DNA from: Diadema setosum
Lineage: Eukaryota; Echinodermata; Echinoidea; Diadematoida; Diadematidae
Direction of reading: 5' to 3'
NCBI RefSeq assembly: GCF_964275005.1
Contig: NC_092705.1
Location: 9,908,641 to 9,972,640, forward strand
Length of the DNA: 64,000 nt
Positions 23,489 to 33,970 of the stretch are shown piece by piece. How positions within the stretch are numbered: position 1 is the stretch's first letter; each line of letters starts with the position of its first letter. Both the position numbers and the translations under genes were made by a program. Under the pieces are notes generated by a model that saw only the letters and a program-made list of their open reading frames with translations, was not told where the DNA came from and did no database searches.

Positions 23489-24019
23489 GTTACTTTTATA
23501 GAAAATTTGGAGAAATGTTTGACTAGACATTTTCTGTTGTTGTTGTAATTGTTTGTATTTACCATATGCACCTTTAATAAGATATTGATAGATATATTTA
23601 TATGTTTTGGCAAAAAATAGTTCAGAGGACTCAGTATTTCTTGAAGACACATCATTGATGTATACGAGTGGGACATGCAGCAGCAGACTGGCCTGAGAAT
23701 GCTCCACCACCTGTTCACACACATCGCACAGTCAAAGGCGCACACCATGTTACTATGCTATCGGCGTCGGGTCAAAGGTGAAACGCCGAATACAATAACT
23801 GCGCATGCGCAAAACCAGCACCGGACACCAAGCCCAGTCAATCGTGAGCTAATTTAAGATCACTCCCTGCTGGGCTGATTGCTTATGTAGGATTAGGGGG
23901 GATTACTCTCGAGAGTTCAGTGTAACGGACTAACCCTTTGTACTTCCCATAGATGTTTCTCCCTCTTTCTTTGTACCTCCATGATTTGACCCACCAAGGT
24001 TCATTCATTCTCCTTCTTG
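23489..24019. other. Spacer between the BEL/Pao fossil and ANKRD39
   Basis: It contains the compound motif listed at 23762-23811 and probably the 3' UTR of ANKRD39 (minus strand). No coding sequence was recognised. Confidence 0.5.
23762..23811. promoter_or_regulatory. DR1-like half-sites beside a palindromic NRF1-type site
   Basis: GGGTCAAAGGTGA (23770-23782) fits a DR1 arrangement of AGGTCA-like half-sites. TGCGCATGCGCA at 23800-23811 is a perfect palindrome matching the NRF1 consensus. CGGCGT and ACGCCG flank the DR1-like part and can pair. This may be regulatory or simply a transposon end; nothing shows activity. Confidence 0.35.
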
Positions 24020-27000
24020 TCATCTTGACAGCATCCGGCTGAGTTTAGGATTGTCTTTCGCGTAATCGATAGCACGATGTCCCCTGTTGTCCTCAACTGT
24101 CAGCAGGTCAGGACTTGCACGGATCAGAAGTTCACAGATTTCCACACTACCCTTTTCAGCAGCCTTCAAATGAAAGGGAGACAAAGAGATATAAAATTGC
24201 AAGTGACCACTGGTGGTCAAAGTAGAAATGAACTATGTAATTCATGAAATAAAGCATGCAATATTTCATTTTTGATATCAAACAAAAATGTTTTTCTTTT
24301 TCACAATGAGAAACAAATTAAATAATGGTAAAATAATACTTTGTGCAAATCTGAACCAGGGCAAACTTCATTTAAAAGTCACGTAACAGGCAATATCTTA
24401 GAAGCATAGGCCCACTTTCCCATATCATGAGAATGTTGAGTTTCATTTCATACCATATTAAAGTTGAGTTTTACAATTTGAGTGAAAATTATAGGAACAG
24501 AATGTTAGGAGTTTCAGCAAAAGTGGACAAAAAACAGAGGATTATGGAATTTTCAATTTTCATATATTTTCACTGAATAGTGATATCAGTCACAATTACA
24601 TCGTATACAAATTAGCTGAGGTGAAGATGTCATCTACTCGTGACTATTTGGGGTTAATCAGAGCACAAAGTGACTTTATCTTGGGCAAAACATTGGTAAT
24701 TATAACCCTCTGAAAGTCATTATTAGTTACGTTCAGACGGCAGGCCCTAACCTCGAGGTTAGGAAACTTCGAGGTTTAGCTCTTGCCCCCTAACTACGAC
24801 GTGTGTCCACACGACGAATCTTAACCTCGAGGTTACGAAACCTCGAGGTCAAGCTTCTGCCCCCCGTAACTACGAGTGGGTCCCACTCGATGTTCAAACC
24901 ACAAAACCGGAAGTTTCAGCCCACACTGCTAACAAGGCGTCTATTTATTCTTTAGTCCAACCCTGTCGGACTCGCTTACAGGTACTCTTTTTCATTGTCA
25001 TGGTATGCAGAGATAGCACTGCACTGATGACTTTATGCCTTTATGAAGATATTCGTCGAAAACATTTTTTTAGCATCGGAGAAAAATATAGAATACAGTA
25101 GCGAGTTCGACGTGTTCAGTTTCAGAGATCAAGCGCATGGGAAGAAAAGATGATGTTGTTGTGTCGTGCGTCATTATAGGTTTTTCACGTGTAGTGTATT
25201 TGTGGTGTACGTTTGGGAGGTTGACCCGGAAGCAGAGGGAAATTGTCGGGGCTGGAGTTTACGGCGAGGTCACTCTTAACTTCGAGTTCGTTGTTGTTTG
25301 CGTCCACACGGTGCTTAACTACGAGTGGGGATCCCCCGCGGCTCGTGGTTAGAGCGCTAACCATAAGATTTGTCGTGGCTAGAAACATCGAGCAAACCTC
25401 GAGGTTTGCTAACTACGAGTGCGTCTTCACGGTCCCTAACTACAAGCTCTAACCTCGAAGTTTCCTAACTTCGAGGTTAAGGGCTCCCGTCTGAACGTAA
25501 CTATTGCTATGCGATTGAAACACATCAAATTAGACAATATTTTCTCAATGACTTCCAGAAAAAGAGGACATTTAGTGATTTATGATTGGCAGCAATGGGA
25601 GGCTTGTGATGCCATGCAATCTTTGTGTCATCTGATTCACATGAGCCTTTGTGACTGATATCATCATTCATTGAAAACAGGTGAAACTTCAAAACTCCAT
25701 ACATTTTGAAGTTTATGTCTGATTTTGATGACACCTGTACTGTTCTCTTTGTCTGCTTTTATATCCATTTACTAAAGTCAGCTTAATGGAATCGTATAGT
25801 TTTGGTTGAGATCAAACTTCAAGTTTCTTACATTTTTGGTGAGATACTGAGAAACCTCTTATAAGATGTGGAAGTAATTCCAAGAGGTATTCAACATTTA
25901 TTTGATGAAAATTGGTTTTGAAATGGCTGAGATATCCAACACAGAGTGATCCTAATGAAAGGCGGAACCCACTTTTTATTACGGTCGCTTTGTTTACCTT
26001 GTTTTTTGATGTCTCAGCCATTCCAAAACTGATTTTCATCAAATAAATGTTGAATTTCTCATAGACATGTATGCTCTGTACTATTTCATAAGTGGCTACT
26101 TGGTGTCCCGCCAAAAAGTTAAAAGCCCAGTCCTCATCTTCACCAATCCTATACCATCCCTTTAAACAACTCTGCATCACTGCCTTCAGATCACCTTATG
26201 TAGGGCTGTCATTCCATCGCTGTCCCTCAGGGTGCAGTCTGCCTTGTTCCGCAGGAGTGATGTCACAATGTCCCCATGGCCCCCGTAGGCTGCTCTGTGG
26301 AGAGGGGTGGCCCCTCCTGACCGTGTCTGGATATTTGGATTAGCTCCCAGGTGGAGAAGGGTCGCAGCGATGTCACCATGGCCGTTGCGACAGGCGTAAT
26401 GCTAGGAAGAGAAAGGTGTTAATGTTACAACAATTTCACATGGATATAGGCAAAGGTTTTGTATTCTTCACAAAGTTTTGGAGCCAATATTTGAATGCTC
26501 TACAAAAAAAAAGAAAGAAAAGAAATAACAACGATAATAATAAAAAGGAATTTCCTCTAATTGCAGAATTGGATGTGTTCTATAGAATACATGTAGATTT
26601 GGTAACGTAGACTTTGTACTGACCATAATAAGAACCTGCGTGCTCACATTCTTAAAGGACAAGTTCACCTTCATAGACATGTGGGTTTTGTGAATGCAGC
26701 AATATTAGTAGAACACATCAGTGAAAGCTTGGGGGAAATCAGACAATCCGTTCAAAAGTTATAAACAAAAATAAAAAGAGAATTTCACAAAACTTTACTT
26801 TTTGAATAAAGTGCACATTTTTTTGACTTGCACTGACGTATGTTAAGGGTAATATTATTCCCCTTGCCTTCTGAAAGAGAGAAGTTGAGTGTTCTTTTGA
26901 TACGTGAGAAAAGTAAAAATATGTTGAATTTTCTTTATACTTTCTTTACGTCGTTGTACTCATGTGACATCACAAGCTATAGTAGTCTTCTCATCCAGTC

Positions 27001-27763
27001 GTGACTGAGCAAAAACTTCAGAAATTCATAACTTTTAAATGGATTGTCAGATTTTCCTCAAACTCTCACTGATGTGTTCTACCAATATTGCTGCATTCAC
27101 AAAACCCACATGTCTATGAAGGTGAACTTGTCCTTTAAGTGCAGGAATGGGTACATACTACACCAGGGCAGACTGATCTTTCACTGGATAAATTTTAGGC
27201 TTTTTTTTTTTTTTTAATCACGACACATTTATGTGGCTAGGGTAGCATTCTTGTAAGCAGGTAATCTTATCCTCTGAGCCACAACAGCTCCACATGTTGC
27301 AGTTTACACACGCACACAAATACACACAAACACAAACCAGTGTAGAACTTTTGCATGCATTCTAATTTTACGAATCTTGTGTCTTGTGAAATTCACAAAA
27401 TTAACCTGTTGAGGATGGTCTGATTTTGCTATACAACACACATTTCCCACAGACACCTGCCTGAGTATACTCAGGACTTGTCCTCAGCGGGTTAAAACGT
27501 ACACGAAAATTTCTGGCTTTACAGCACATAGAGCTATGTGAACTAGAATTCCAGCCTACCAGAGCTGTGTATCCAGACTTGTCAAGACTGTTGACGTCAC
27601 ACCCACCAGAGATCAAGCATTTGACCCTGGTCAGGTCGCCAGTGAGGGCAGCAGACCAGAGGCCTCTCTCCCAGTCCATCTCATCCAGGGTCTGGGTGAC
27701 GGATGGTGTTGGGGAGAGATGAGCACAGCAGCCGTGGTGATCGCCATGGTCATGAGTTGTCAT
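24020..27763 (-). CDS. ANKRD39: Ankyrin repeat domain-containing protein 39
   Basis: Three coding exons on the minus strand: 27763-27560 (68 codons), 26401-26195 (69 codons) and 24163-24020 (47 codons plus stop). The junctions are phase 0 with GT/AG borders (CTG then GTAGGC; AAG then GTGATC; acceptors CTTCCTAG and ATTTGAAG). The 184-aa product matches the usual length of ANKRD39 (about 183). Residues 1-20 hold HGCCAHLSP; residues 24-42 hold the family signature QTLDEMDWERGLWSAAL. Four ankyrin repeats follow, with GYTALHYACRNGH, GATPLHRAAYGGH and GMTALHKAAEKG. ANKRD39 is a small ankyrin protein of poorly defined function, probably a protein-binding module. A strong acceptor (T-run then TAG) lies 24 bases upstream of the ATG, so an upstream non-coding exon is likely; its position is unknown. 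Both introns carry inverted-repeat elements, one ending 30 bp from exon 2. Confidence 0.95.
24725..25502. mobile_element. Inverted-repeat element rich in AACCTCGAGGTT palindromes (ANKRD39 intron 2)
   Basis: A perfect 16-bp terminal repeat AGTTACGTTCAGACGG (24725-24740) is matched by its complement at 25487-25502. Arm similarity continues for about 60 bp through blocks like CTAACCTCGAGGTTAGG and AAACTTCGAGG. ATT lies outside both ends (24722-24724 and 25503-25505), a possible 3-bp duplication. The palindrome AACCTCGAGGTT occurs several times within the arms. Length 778 bp, non-coding, superfamily unassigned. Confidence 0.85.
25783..26165. mobile_element. Fold-back element, copy 2 (ANKRD39 intron 2)
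   Basis: The left end TTAATGGAATCGTATAGTTT and the complement of the right end TTAAAGGGATGGTATAGGAT correspond. Inner arms pair around TTTGATGAAAATTGGTTTTG and its partner. Same family as 1272-1660 and 42689-43080. It ends 29 bp from the 5' splice site of ANKRD39 intron 2. Confidence 0.8.
26652..27138. mobile_element. TTAA-flanked element with long inverted repeats (ANKRD39 intron 1)
   Basis: The left arm begins TTAAAGGACAAGTTCACCTT, and the right arm is its complement ending GGTGAACTTGTCCTTTAA. Arm identity stays high for about 100 bp (through GACATGTGGGTTTTGTGAAT). TTAA at both borders fits insertion by a TTAA-targeting system such as piggyBac or Kolobok. 487 bp, non-coding. Confidence 0.85.
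27401..27495. mobile_element. 95-bp TTAA micro-element, copy 1 (ANKRD39 intron 1)
   Basis: Bounded by TTAACCTGTTGAGGA and the complement-type end TCCTCAGCGGGTTAA. It contains CACACATTTCCCA, AGACACCTGCC and a palindrome CCTGAGTATACTCAGG. A second copy of the same layout lies at 38131-38226. Confidence 0.75.
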
Positions 27764-28035
27764 CTTTCGTTCAGAGTCTACAAAGAGCTAAAAAAAAAAA
27801 AGGAATGACAGGAAAGGAAAGAGCAGACTTTATAGAACAAAAACAAAAAACAAACAAACAAACATACAAACAAACAAAAAAGCACCTAAGAAATCTACAT
27901 AGCTTTCTGGACATTCTTTCTTTGGATTTGTGTATGTGGAAACATCATCGACAACAATGCCTCATCATCATAATATTGACTTTAGAGCTTATCCATACCA
28001 CAATACCGGGTACTGAATCAGACTGGTGGTCAATC

Positions 28036-28240
28036 GTATCAGGGCAGTTATCCCCCTCCCCCTTCCCCCCAGGTAAATACTGGTAAGTGAAAAGGTTAGA
28101 GTAAAGATTAGGGTTAGGATTAGGTTCAGGATTAGAGTTTGAGTTAAGGTAAGGATTATATTCGGGATTAGGATTAGGGTTAGGGTCAGGGGAAGGATCT
28201 GGGGTAATTGCCCAGGGGGTATTTGCCCTAGAGCCCTGTA
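28036..28240. repeat. Degenerate TTAGGG/TTAGGA-like repeat with inverted flanks
   Basis: 28095-28192 is made of variants of GATTAGGGTTAGGATTAG. The flanks AGGGCAGTTATCCCC (left) and GGGGTAATTGCCCAGGG (right) are roughly inverted. This suggests an inverted-repeat element with a telomere-like minisatellite core rather than a true interstitial telomere. Confidence 0.55.
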
Positions 28241-28295
28241 ATAACTGGTACCATTCTCGTCCAGCTGGATAGATACAAAAATATAGACTTACCAG

Positions 28296-28430
28296 ATGAT
28301 TGATACCAATGTTTATCTTCCCCGCACTGTTCAGCAACGGAAGAACCTACCCCACGAGGTTGTACTTCTACCCACGGTGGAAGCTTTCCATCGGCATCTG
28401 TCAGAAGGAGTAATTAAGAGCATGATGAAA
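28296..28430 (+). mobile_element. Possible LINE reverse-transcriptase C-terminal scrap
   Basis: The frame contains YLPRTVQQRKNLPHEVV followed by LPTVEAFHRHL. It resembles the FxPRTxxxWNxLP tail frequently found after the reverse-transcriptase domain of CR1/Jockey-like LINEs. Only about 40 residues are similar, and the usual Trp is replaced, so the call is tentative. Confidence 0.45.
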
Positions 28431-28589
28431 TTAGGACTTTTACTTGCACCACGTATAGGACACAGCCTTCATCCAGGCATACGTGCATCACACTGCCCTA
28501 CCTAACTACTTATGAACACAAACCGCACATGTACTTGTATACAAGTCATCTGCAATATAGATATCTTAAGGACTGAAAGAAACAGAATA

Positions 28590-28680
28590 AACGAAAGAAA
28601 AAGACAAAGAAGAGAAGAAGAAGAAAGAAGGAAAGAAGAAAAGAAGAAAAGAAGAAGCAGAAGAAGAAGAAGAAGCATGG
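28590..28680 (+). repeat. Purine-rich (GAA/AAG)n tract
   Basis: About 90 bp of AGAAGA/AAGAAG. The lysine/arginine-rich open frame across it is a composition artefact. Confidence 0.85.
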
Positions 28681-28689
28681 CAAAGCCAA

Positions 28690-29434
28690 AGACACAAACT
28701 ATTTTTAACTCGATGTAGATCTAAACTTATGTCATTTTTGGCCTTTCTCTAGCCGGCTAGCCAGTAGGCAGTACTACAGTAGGCCTACTCTATTGATTGG
28801 AAAATGAGTGGGGGGGGGGGGTTTAAACAGCTGCTAAATAGAATGATTTCATGTTTTAGGCTTTTAGCCAGCTTAATTTGCAACCATATAGACTAGTACT
28901 AGTCTACCTTCCCTACTCCAGTACAACATACAAAAGGTTACTTACTGCTTACCGGTACTGACACTCACTGCCACACTGGAGTCTCGAGACTGACTGAGTG
29001 AGAGTCGTGTGTTTGAAAGAAATGACATAGGCCCCTACGTGAATTTCATAGTGTGGGACTATCAATACATTTTCTTTCCCAAATCGCTGTCGGATCATCT
29101 ATCATCCTGAAAAACCAACAGTCACAGTAACAATCGCATGCAATGAAAGTACAACACCACAGTATACATGAAATCCGAGAAAAGAAAAACGTTCAAAAGC
29201 CAAGTGACACGAAAAATTACTAAATATACCAGACATTGCTTACCGCTTTACGCGCTACCGACCGACGTTATTACCGGCTACCGCTGGCTCGACTTTTTTG
29301 CATACCCTACGTACCCAGACTGGAGACCCGGCGGAGCCGGCCAGGCGCTAGTCGCGGCCCACCACCAGCACCCTGGCCTTTCCACAGCAGGTGCCTTGAA
29401 CCCATCTGAAATACAACGCTCCATGATCGCCATG
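28690..29434. other. Anonymous DNA, possible 5' region of ANKRD39
   Basis: An upstream non-coding exon of ANKRD39 could lie here or nearer: minus-strand donors GTAAGT (28292-28287) and GTAAGC (near 28957) are present, but no transcript evidence exists. A run of 11 G occurs near 28810. Confidence 0.3.
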
Positions 29435-29477
29435 ATCGCACCAGGGAGGTGGAGACTTTCCACCTCCCTGATCGCAC
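29435..29477. repeat. Perfect hairpin flanked by a direct repeat (A)
   Basis: A 12-bp stem CAGGGAGGTGGA, a 5-base loop GACTT and the exact complement occupy 29442-29470. ATCGCAC stands immediately on both sides (29435-29441 and 29471-29477); it extends to GATCGCAC if the terminal G is shared. The stem tip CAGGGAGGTG is the same as in the hairpin at 43732. Confidence 0.85.
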
Positions 29478-29584
29478 CAAATCATATAGGCCCCTACACC
29501 TAAAACGAAAGAAAGACAAAAAGTATCACATGACGCGATCAAAACACTACCAAAAACTTTCATCGGAAGGTCTTTAGTTTTTAT

Positions 29585-29664
29585 CACACACACACACACG
29601 CACACGCGACACACACATACAACACACACACACATCTTTTTTGTTTCTTTTTTTTTTTTTTTTT
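29585..29664. repeat. (CA)n and poly(T) simple repeats
   Basis: Interrupted CA/CG dinucleotides (29585-29633) are followed by a T-run (29650-29664). Confidence 0.9.
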
Positions 29665-30158
29665 AGTGGATAGGGCCTATAGATTTGATTTTAATATTTC
29701 GTATGCTCTAACATGTTTCTAGCTTACAATGCATGAAATAACTAATAATTTATGCTGAATGTGTCAAATCAAGATAAAAAAAGACTATGCTTGCCTAGGT
29801 GTCTACTTCTTTACTATTTATATATTTGAAAGAGGAAATACTGACATTTCTAGTTTCCACCAGTGAATGCAATATGTCTTTGTGGCATATAGGCCTACCG
29901 AAACAAAAAGTGTTAGTCTTGATTCGGGCTAATTATGCCTTTTCCATTGCGTCAGCAGAAAGTGCGTATATAGTGAAATTGAGTTTTACAGAAAAAATTG
30001 AAGACGAGACTTAAAGCTTGGAGGAAGGAGTTTATCATTATTGTTTGTACCTTTTCACTTTTTTTGGGGGGGGGGGGAGGGTCGAGGTAAAGGCCATACT
30101 AAACAAATCCTTCTACTGTCAGAGAAAAACGTCTAGCCTTGTAGTACTGAATTACTCG

Positions 30159-30197
30159 GCTGGAACCACTGATCTCCCGGAGATCAGTGGCTGGAAC
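30159..30197. repeat. Perfect hairpin flanked by an 8-bp direct repeat (C)
   Basis: An 11-bp stem CACTGATCTCC, one unpaired C and the complement GGAGATCAGTG occupy 30167-30189. GCTGGAAC precedes (30159-30166) and follows (30190-30197) it exactly. An 8-bp duplication around a CA...TG-ended palindrome is what a very small hAT-like insertion would look like. Replication template switching is the alternative. Confidence 0.85.
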
Positions 30198-30212
30198 ATA
30201 TTAAACTTAGTA

Positions 30213-30245
30213 AAAATAAATAAATAAATAAATAAATAATTAAAA

Positions 30246-30288
<43 letters not shown>
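30213..30288. repeat. (AAAT)n and (AT)n simple repeats
   Basis: AAATAAAT repeats at 30213-30240 are followed by about 40 bp of AT dinucleotides. Confidence 0.9.
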
Positions 30289-30290
<2 letters not shown>

Positions 30291-30447
30291 GTTTTATTTT
30301 ATTTATCTATCTATGTTATAGCGTTGTGTAAACAATCTGGAATTCTTCTCTACATTTTATAAGAAAACGGAAATATTAATTCAATACTTTGATGATAGGC
30401 CTATGTGGTATATGCCTGCAGAAGGTACAAGATATAGGTTACTTAAA

Positions 30448-30450
<3 letters not shown>

Positions 30451-30490
<40 letters not shown>

Positions 30491-30564
30491 ACAAATACGC
30501 ACACACACACACACACACACACACACCACAAACACACACACAAACGCACACACACACACACACA
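30451..30564. repeat. (CA)n microsatellite
   Basis: About 110 bp of CA repeats with three short interruptions. Open frames of Thr/His (plus) and Cys/Val (minus) across it are artefacts. Confidence 0.95.
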
Positions 30565-32287
30565 TATTTTGAGATAGGCCTTTATACTTCTTTAATGTTC
30601 ATAGATTTTTTATCTCCCACAGTGCTTTCTTGTGCAGTGCAGTCACAGTGCAGTCTTGAAAAGAGGAGACTATACTAGTAATCTAATGATGTGCCATGCC
30701 GGAGCATAAAGTTTGGACCTTACTGTTAGTCTCAGATACGCGTGGAAGTGCGAAATTGAGTCTACATAGAACTAGAACTATTTTTTAGGCTTAAAGAGAA
30801 AATTTACAGACCTTGTGCTTCTTTACTTTTTACACTGGCCCAGCTGGAACGCGGATATTGCAGACTTTACGAGATGTTGCATGCCGGAATCATGCAGTGT
30901 TTGGCTGTTTGTTTGTCTGTGAACGTGTGAGTGTGTTGTTGTTGTTGTTGTTGTTAATATCGATGTTCGGTGTTTCTATTGCATGTATCAACTTTGATTT
31001 CTACCTCTTCTGCGTAGAAAAATATATATCTATATAGTTATGAAATTGTCTCAAATTTTGTGAGTTTTTATTCTTTTTACAGAAAGAACAGTTTCGATTG
31101 CTGTACTCTTATTATTATTTGAATGGGAGTGTGTGTATGTGTGTGTGTGTGCACATTCCTCCCCCCCCCCCCCGTCTGTGCTATCTCTCCCTCCCTCTCT
31201 CCCCCTCTCTCTCTCTCTCTTTGTTTGTTTGCTTTATGTTTGTTTTATTTATTTCAATACAGTTCAAAACCACTATATCAGCCTCAGGGCTGTTTTTTTT
31301 TTCAGTGACTCCCTATATCAGTAGCAGCATATAAAACAACACATTACACCATGATACAGTATACATTAAAAAATAGTTCACAATTCAATAGAAAGACTAT
31401 AATATTGGCAAAAAAAAAGAACAACGGAGATCGACAAAAAAAAAAAAAACACACACACACACACACCAAAAGATAAAAATGTCTCCATGTCTCCCCCCAC
31501 CCCCTCCCTGTCTTCGTCCTGCAGGAAATGGAGAGAGAGCGGTCTTACCTCCCTGGAAGAGAAGGAGGGATTGGGGGTAGCACTCCTCTTACTCGGTACT
31601 CTTACGCATTACGCAGTGGTCAAGGGATTCTGTAAATATTGTCTTTTACATTTTCGTTTGTTTTGCTTTGTTTTATTTTATAGGGGATATGTTACTCCCG
31701 CGTCCCAATCTACTGCATGCCAAAGATCTTAAACTGTTCAAACATGTCACACTTATCAACCGAATGGGTACTCAATTACCCTTCAGTTGTGACTGTAATC
31801 TGTTCTTCTTCAAGGCAACTCACCACACAACAGTTATACTCACTCTCCTTACGGCACATATTTGCTCAAACAGAAAGCTAACAAACCGCGTTTACAGCCA
31901 TTCGGAGTTCTTCATCTTATTATTGAATAGAGCAGTGCTATCGAAATGAGGCAAGGGAAGCGCTGCAAAATAGAATCAAATTGTCATTGACAACCTATTT
32001 CTGATTTGTCCTTTAAAGCACACGATCCTTTTGTGCCTCGACCCAAAAAGGGCATTGGTAAGAAATGAAACCCACCAACAGATTTGTGAACCGTGGGACG
32101 TAATATTCAATATGGCAATATTTAATCCCAAAAAAAAAATCATACATTGAGAAGTTTGATTCGTTGAATTGTCTTTTGAAGGTTTGGAAAAGAGGTATAA
32201 CTGATACCTCCTTCATGGTTCGACATTAAAATTGCATTAGTTTATCTGGCCATGTAAAGAACTCTTCTTGACTACAGCTCATAGGGT
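30565..32287. other. Anonymous DNA with simple repeats
   Basis: (GTT)n at 30936-30955, (GT)n at 31131-31150, a C-run at 31161-31173, (CT)n at 31190-31222, and A-runs with (CA)n at 31437-31466. No gene recognised. Confidence 0.55.
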
Positions 32288-32288
32288 A

Positions 32289-32530
32289 TAACAGTTCGAC
32301 ATCGATTATCCGGCCATGTTGGGACCGGCTCTTATCCGGATAAGCGAATTGGCCGGATATGGGAGACCTATCATGCACATCTTATGAAATTAGTGAAATA
32401 GATCCATGAAAGTTACTGGGTTTTTCCGCAATTTTTGGATGAAAAAAAAAGTCCTTCACTGCGTGAACGCGTCCGGATAATAAAGATTTCCAGATAAAAG
32501 GAGGCCGGATAATCGAGGTCGAACTGTAGT
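32289..32530. mobile_element. pogo/Tigger-like MITE
   Basis: The left end CAGTTCGACATCGATTATCC and the complement of the right end CAGTTCGACCTCGATTATCC differ by one base. Repeated TTATCCGG/CCGGATAA motifs lie inside. TA follows the right end, and the left flank is ATAA. About 240 bp, non-coding. Confidence 0.8.
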
Positions 32531-33658
32531 ACATTTATCATTCTCACTTTTGTGCTTTCTGTCTTTACACTTTGTAAATGTTGGCAACGAAGGGAAGGCG
32601 ACAGAAATTTTCCACAAGTTATTTCACCTGCAGAGTGAGAATACAGCCAATGTGAGTTACCATAACGTCTGGTCAAAAGAGAATAAGATTAGGGAAACAC
32701 ACACACACACACACACACATCCACACAAACTTTCCACGGTCTTTTACACTTAAAAAAAAGACAAAGTTTTGTTTGTTTGTTGGGTTTTTTTTTTTTTGGG
32801 GGGGGGGGGGAATGAGTTAACGTGTGCAATGTTGTATCTGCGTTGTAATGTAACTTTACTTTTTTGTGTGTGACAATGGGTATATCATTTTTCATCGATT
32901 GTTTTTAGTCTTGGATGAATCCTGTTTCATCCTTTATTTCTCGTTTCTGAAAATTGTTCTCGGGTAAAATAATACTATGGGAGAAAAGACAACAACGGAA
33001 AGTGCAACAGAATTTAATGTTTTCTCAGAAATGACAAGGCAGTTTGACCAATGCACTTTGACGAGAAAATCCAAGTTTACTACCCCATTGCTGACTATAG
33101 GACCTATCTTATTATCGATATCAAATGCATTACAGCACTTTTCGTTTTCTACAGGAGCATCGACTATAGGACAGGTTATACCTGCTTTCAAAGTATAACG
33201 CGTCCTTTAAGAGCTTGATCGTCATGCAACCTAAATTAGATCAATTAGCATAATACGATTTCAGTCTGTGCTTTGCAGTCGCCAAAAGAAAAAATTATAG
33301 TCTCGGGCCATAGACTAGTGTAAAATAAAGAAACACCCCTTGATTTCTGAACGGTGTGTTTGCTTCTGTCGGTGACCTAAAACGTGACACGCTCAATATC
33401 TACAACCAAACGTCGAACGTTGCGTTGCTATGCACGGCGTTGCCATAACAGGGACGAGGAAGCTTCCAATAAAGGTCTCTAATCAGCATAATATATTTTG
33501 ATATTGACCTCACATCTCTGCCATATCCGTCTAGCGTATTGTCGGAGGCACGTCGACATACCCGTAGATCCGTAGATACAAACTCTTTGTGAGATATTAT
33601 ACGAACGAAGGGCGTGTCTGTCTCCAGGGACCGTCCAATAGAAAGACGTCATTATTGA
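32531..33658. other. Anonymous DNA
   Basis: (CA)n at 32698-32720, and a T-run followed by a G-run at 32785-32811. No coding region recognised. Confidence 0.5.
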
Positions 33659-33919
33659 AGCCAGTCGAGTAAAAGGCGCTCGAGGGCAATCAGGCAAATT
33701 AAACACCATTCTGTTGTCGGATGCACCGGTGGCTTTGTCTGGTTCATCAACGATCTCGTTGTGGAAGCTGCACCTGATATTCCTCTAAACATAATAGAGG
33801 TTGATGCCAGTCTGCCACTTCTAACATCGATAGGGGTCTCTCCACTTCATCCAAACCAGCCCTGCCCACCTGCACCTACTGCCCGTAGACTGACATATCG
33901 CAGAGAGCTTTGTCGTCCG
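33659..33919 (+). CDS. Exon-like open frame, unknown product
   Basis: An 87-codon open frame ends exactly at a consensus splice donor (CCG then GTAAGT at 33920). It has a mixed, protein-like composition (for example FVWFINDLVVEAAP and IIEVDASLPLLTSIG), unlike the simple-repeat frames around it. There is no in-frame ATG, no convincing acceptor upstream and no family I recognise. It may be an internal or first exon of an unplaced gene, a decayed one, or chance. Confidence 0.25.
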
Positions 33920-33970
33920 GTAAGTAGGATACAAGTAGATTATCTACATCCACGTCACTGTAATAAATAA

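Noticed and set aside
28287-28700. 5' non-coding exon of ANKRD39
   Set aside because: A minus-strand GTAAGT donor exists, but the region also holds a LINE scrap and a purine tract and no promoter features; kept only as a possibility.
28512-28718. Lys/Arg/Glu-rich open frame
   Set aside because: Produced by a purine-rich (GAA)n tract with no domain and no splice context.
30381-30678. Open frames of Thr/His or Cys/Val repeats
   Set aside because: They are translations of a (CA)n microsatellite; the same holds for 29348-29635 and 47896-48211.
31995-33200. Possible element bounded by GTCCTTTAA near 31998 and 33187
   Set aside because: Both ends are in the same orientation, so they are not terminal inverted repeats.
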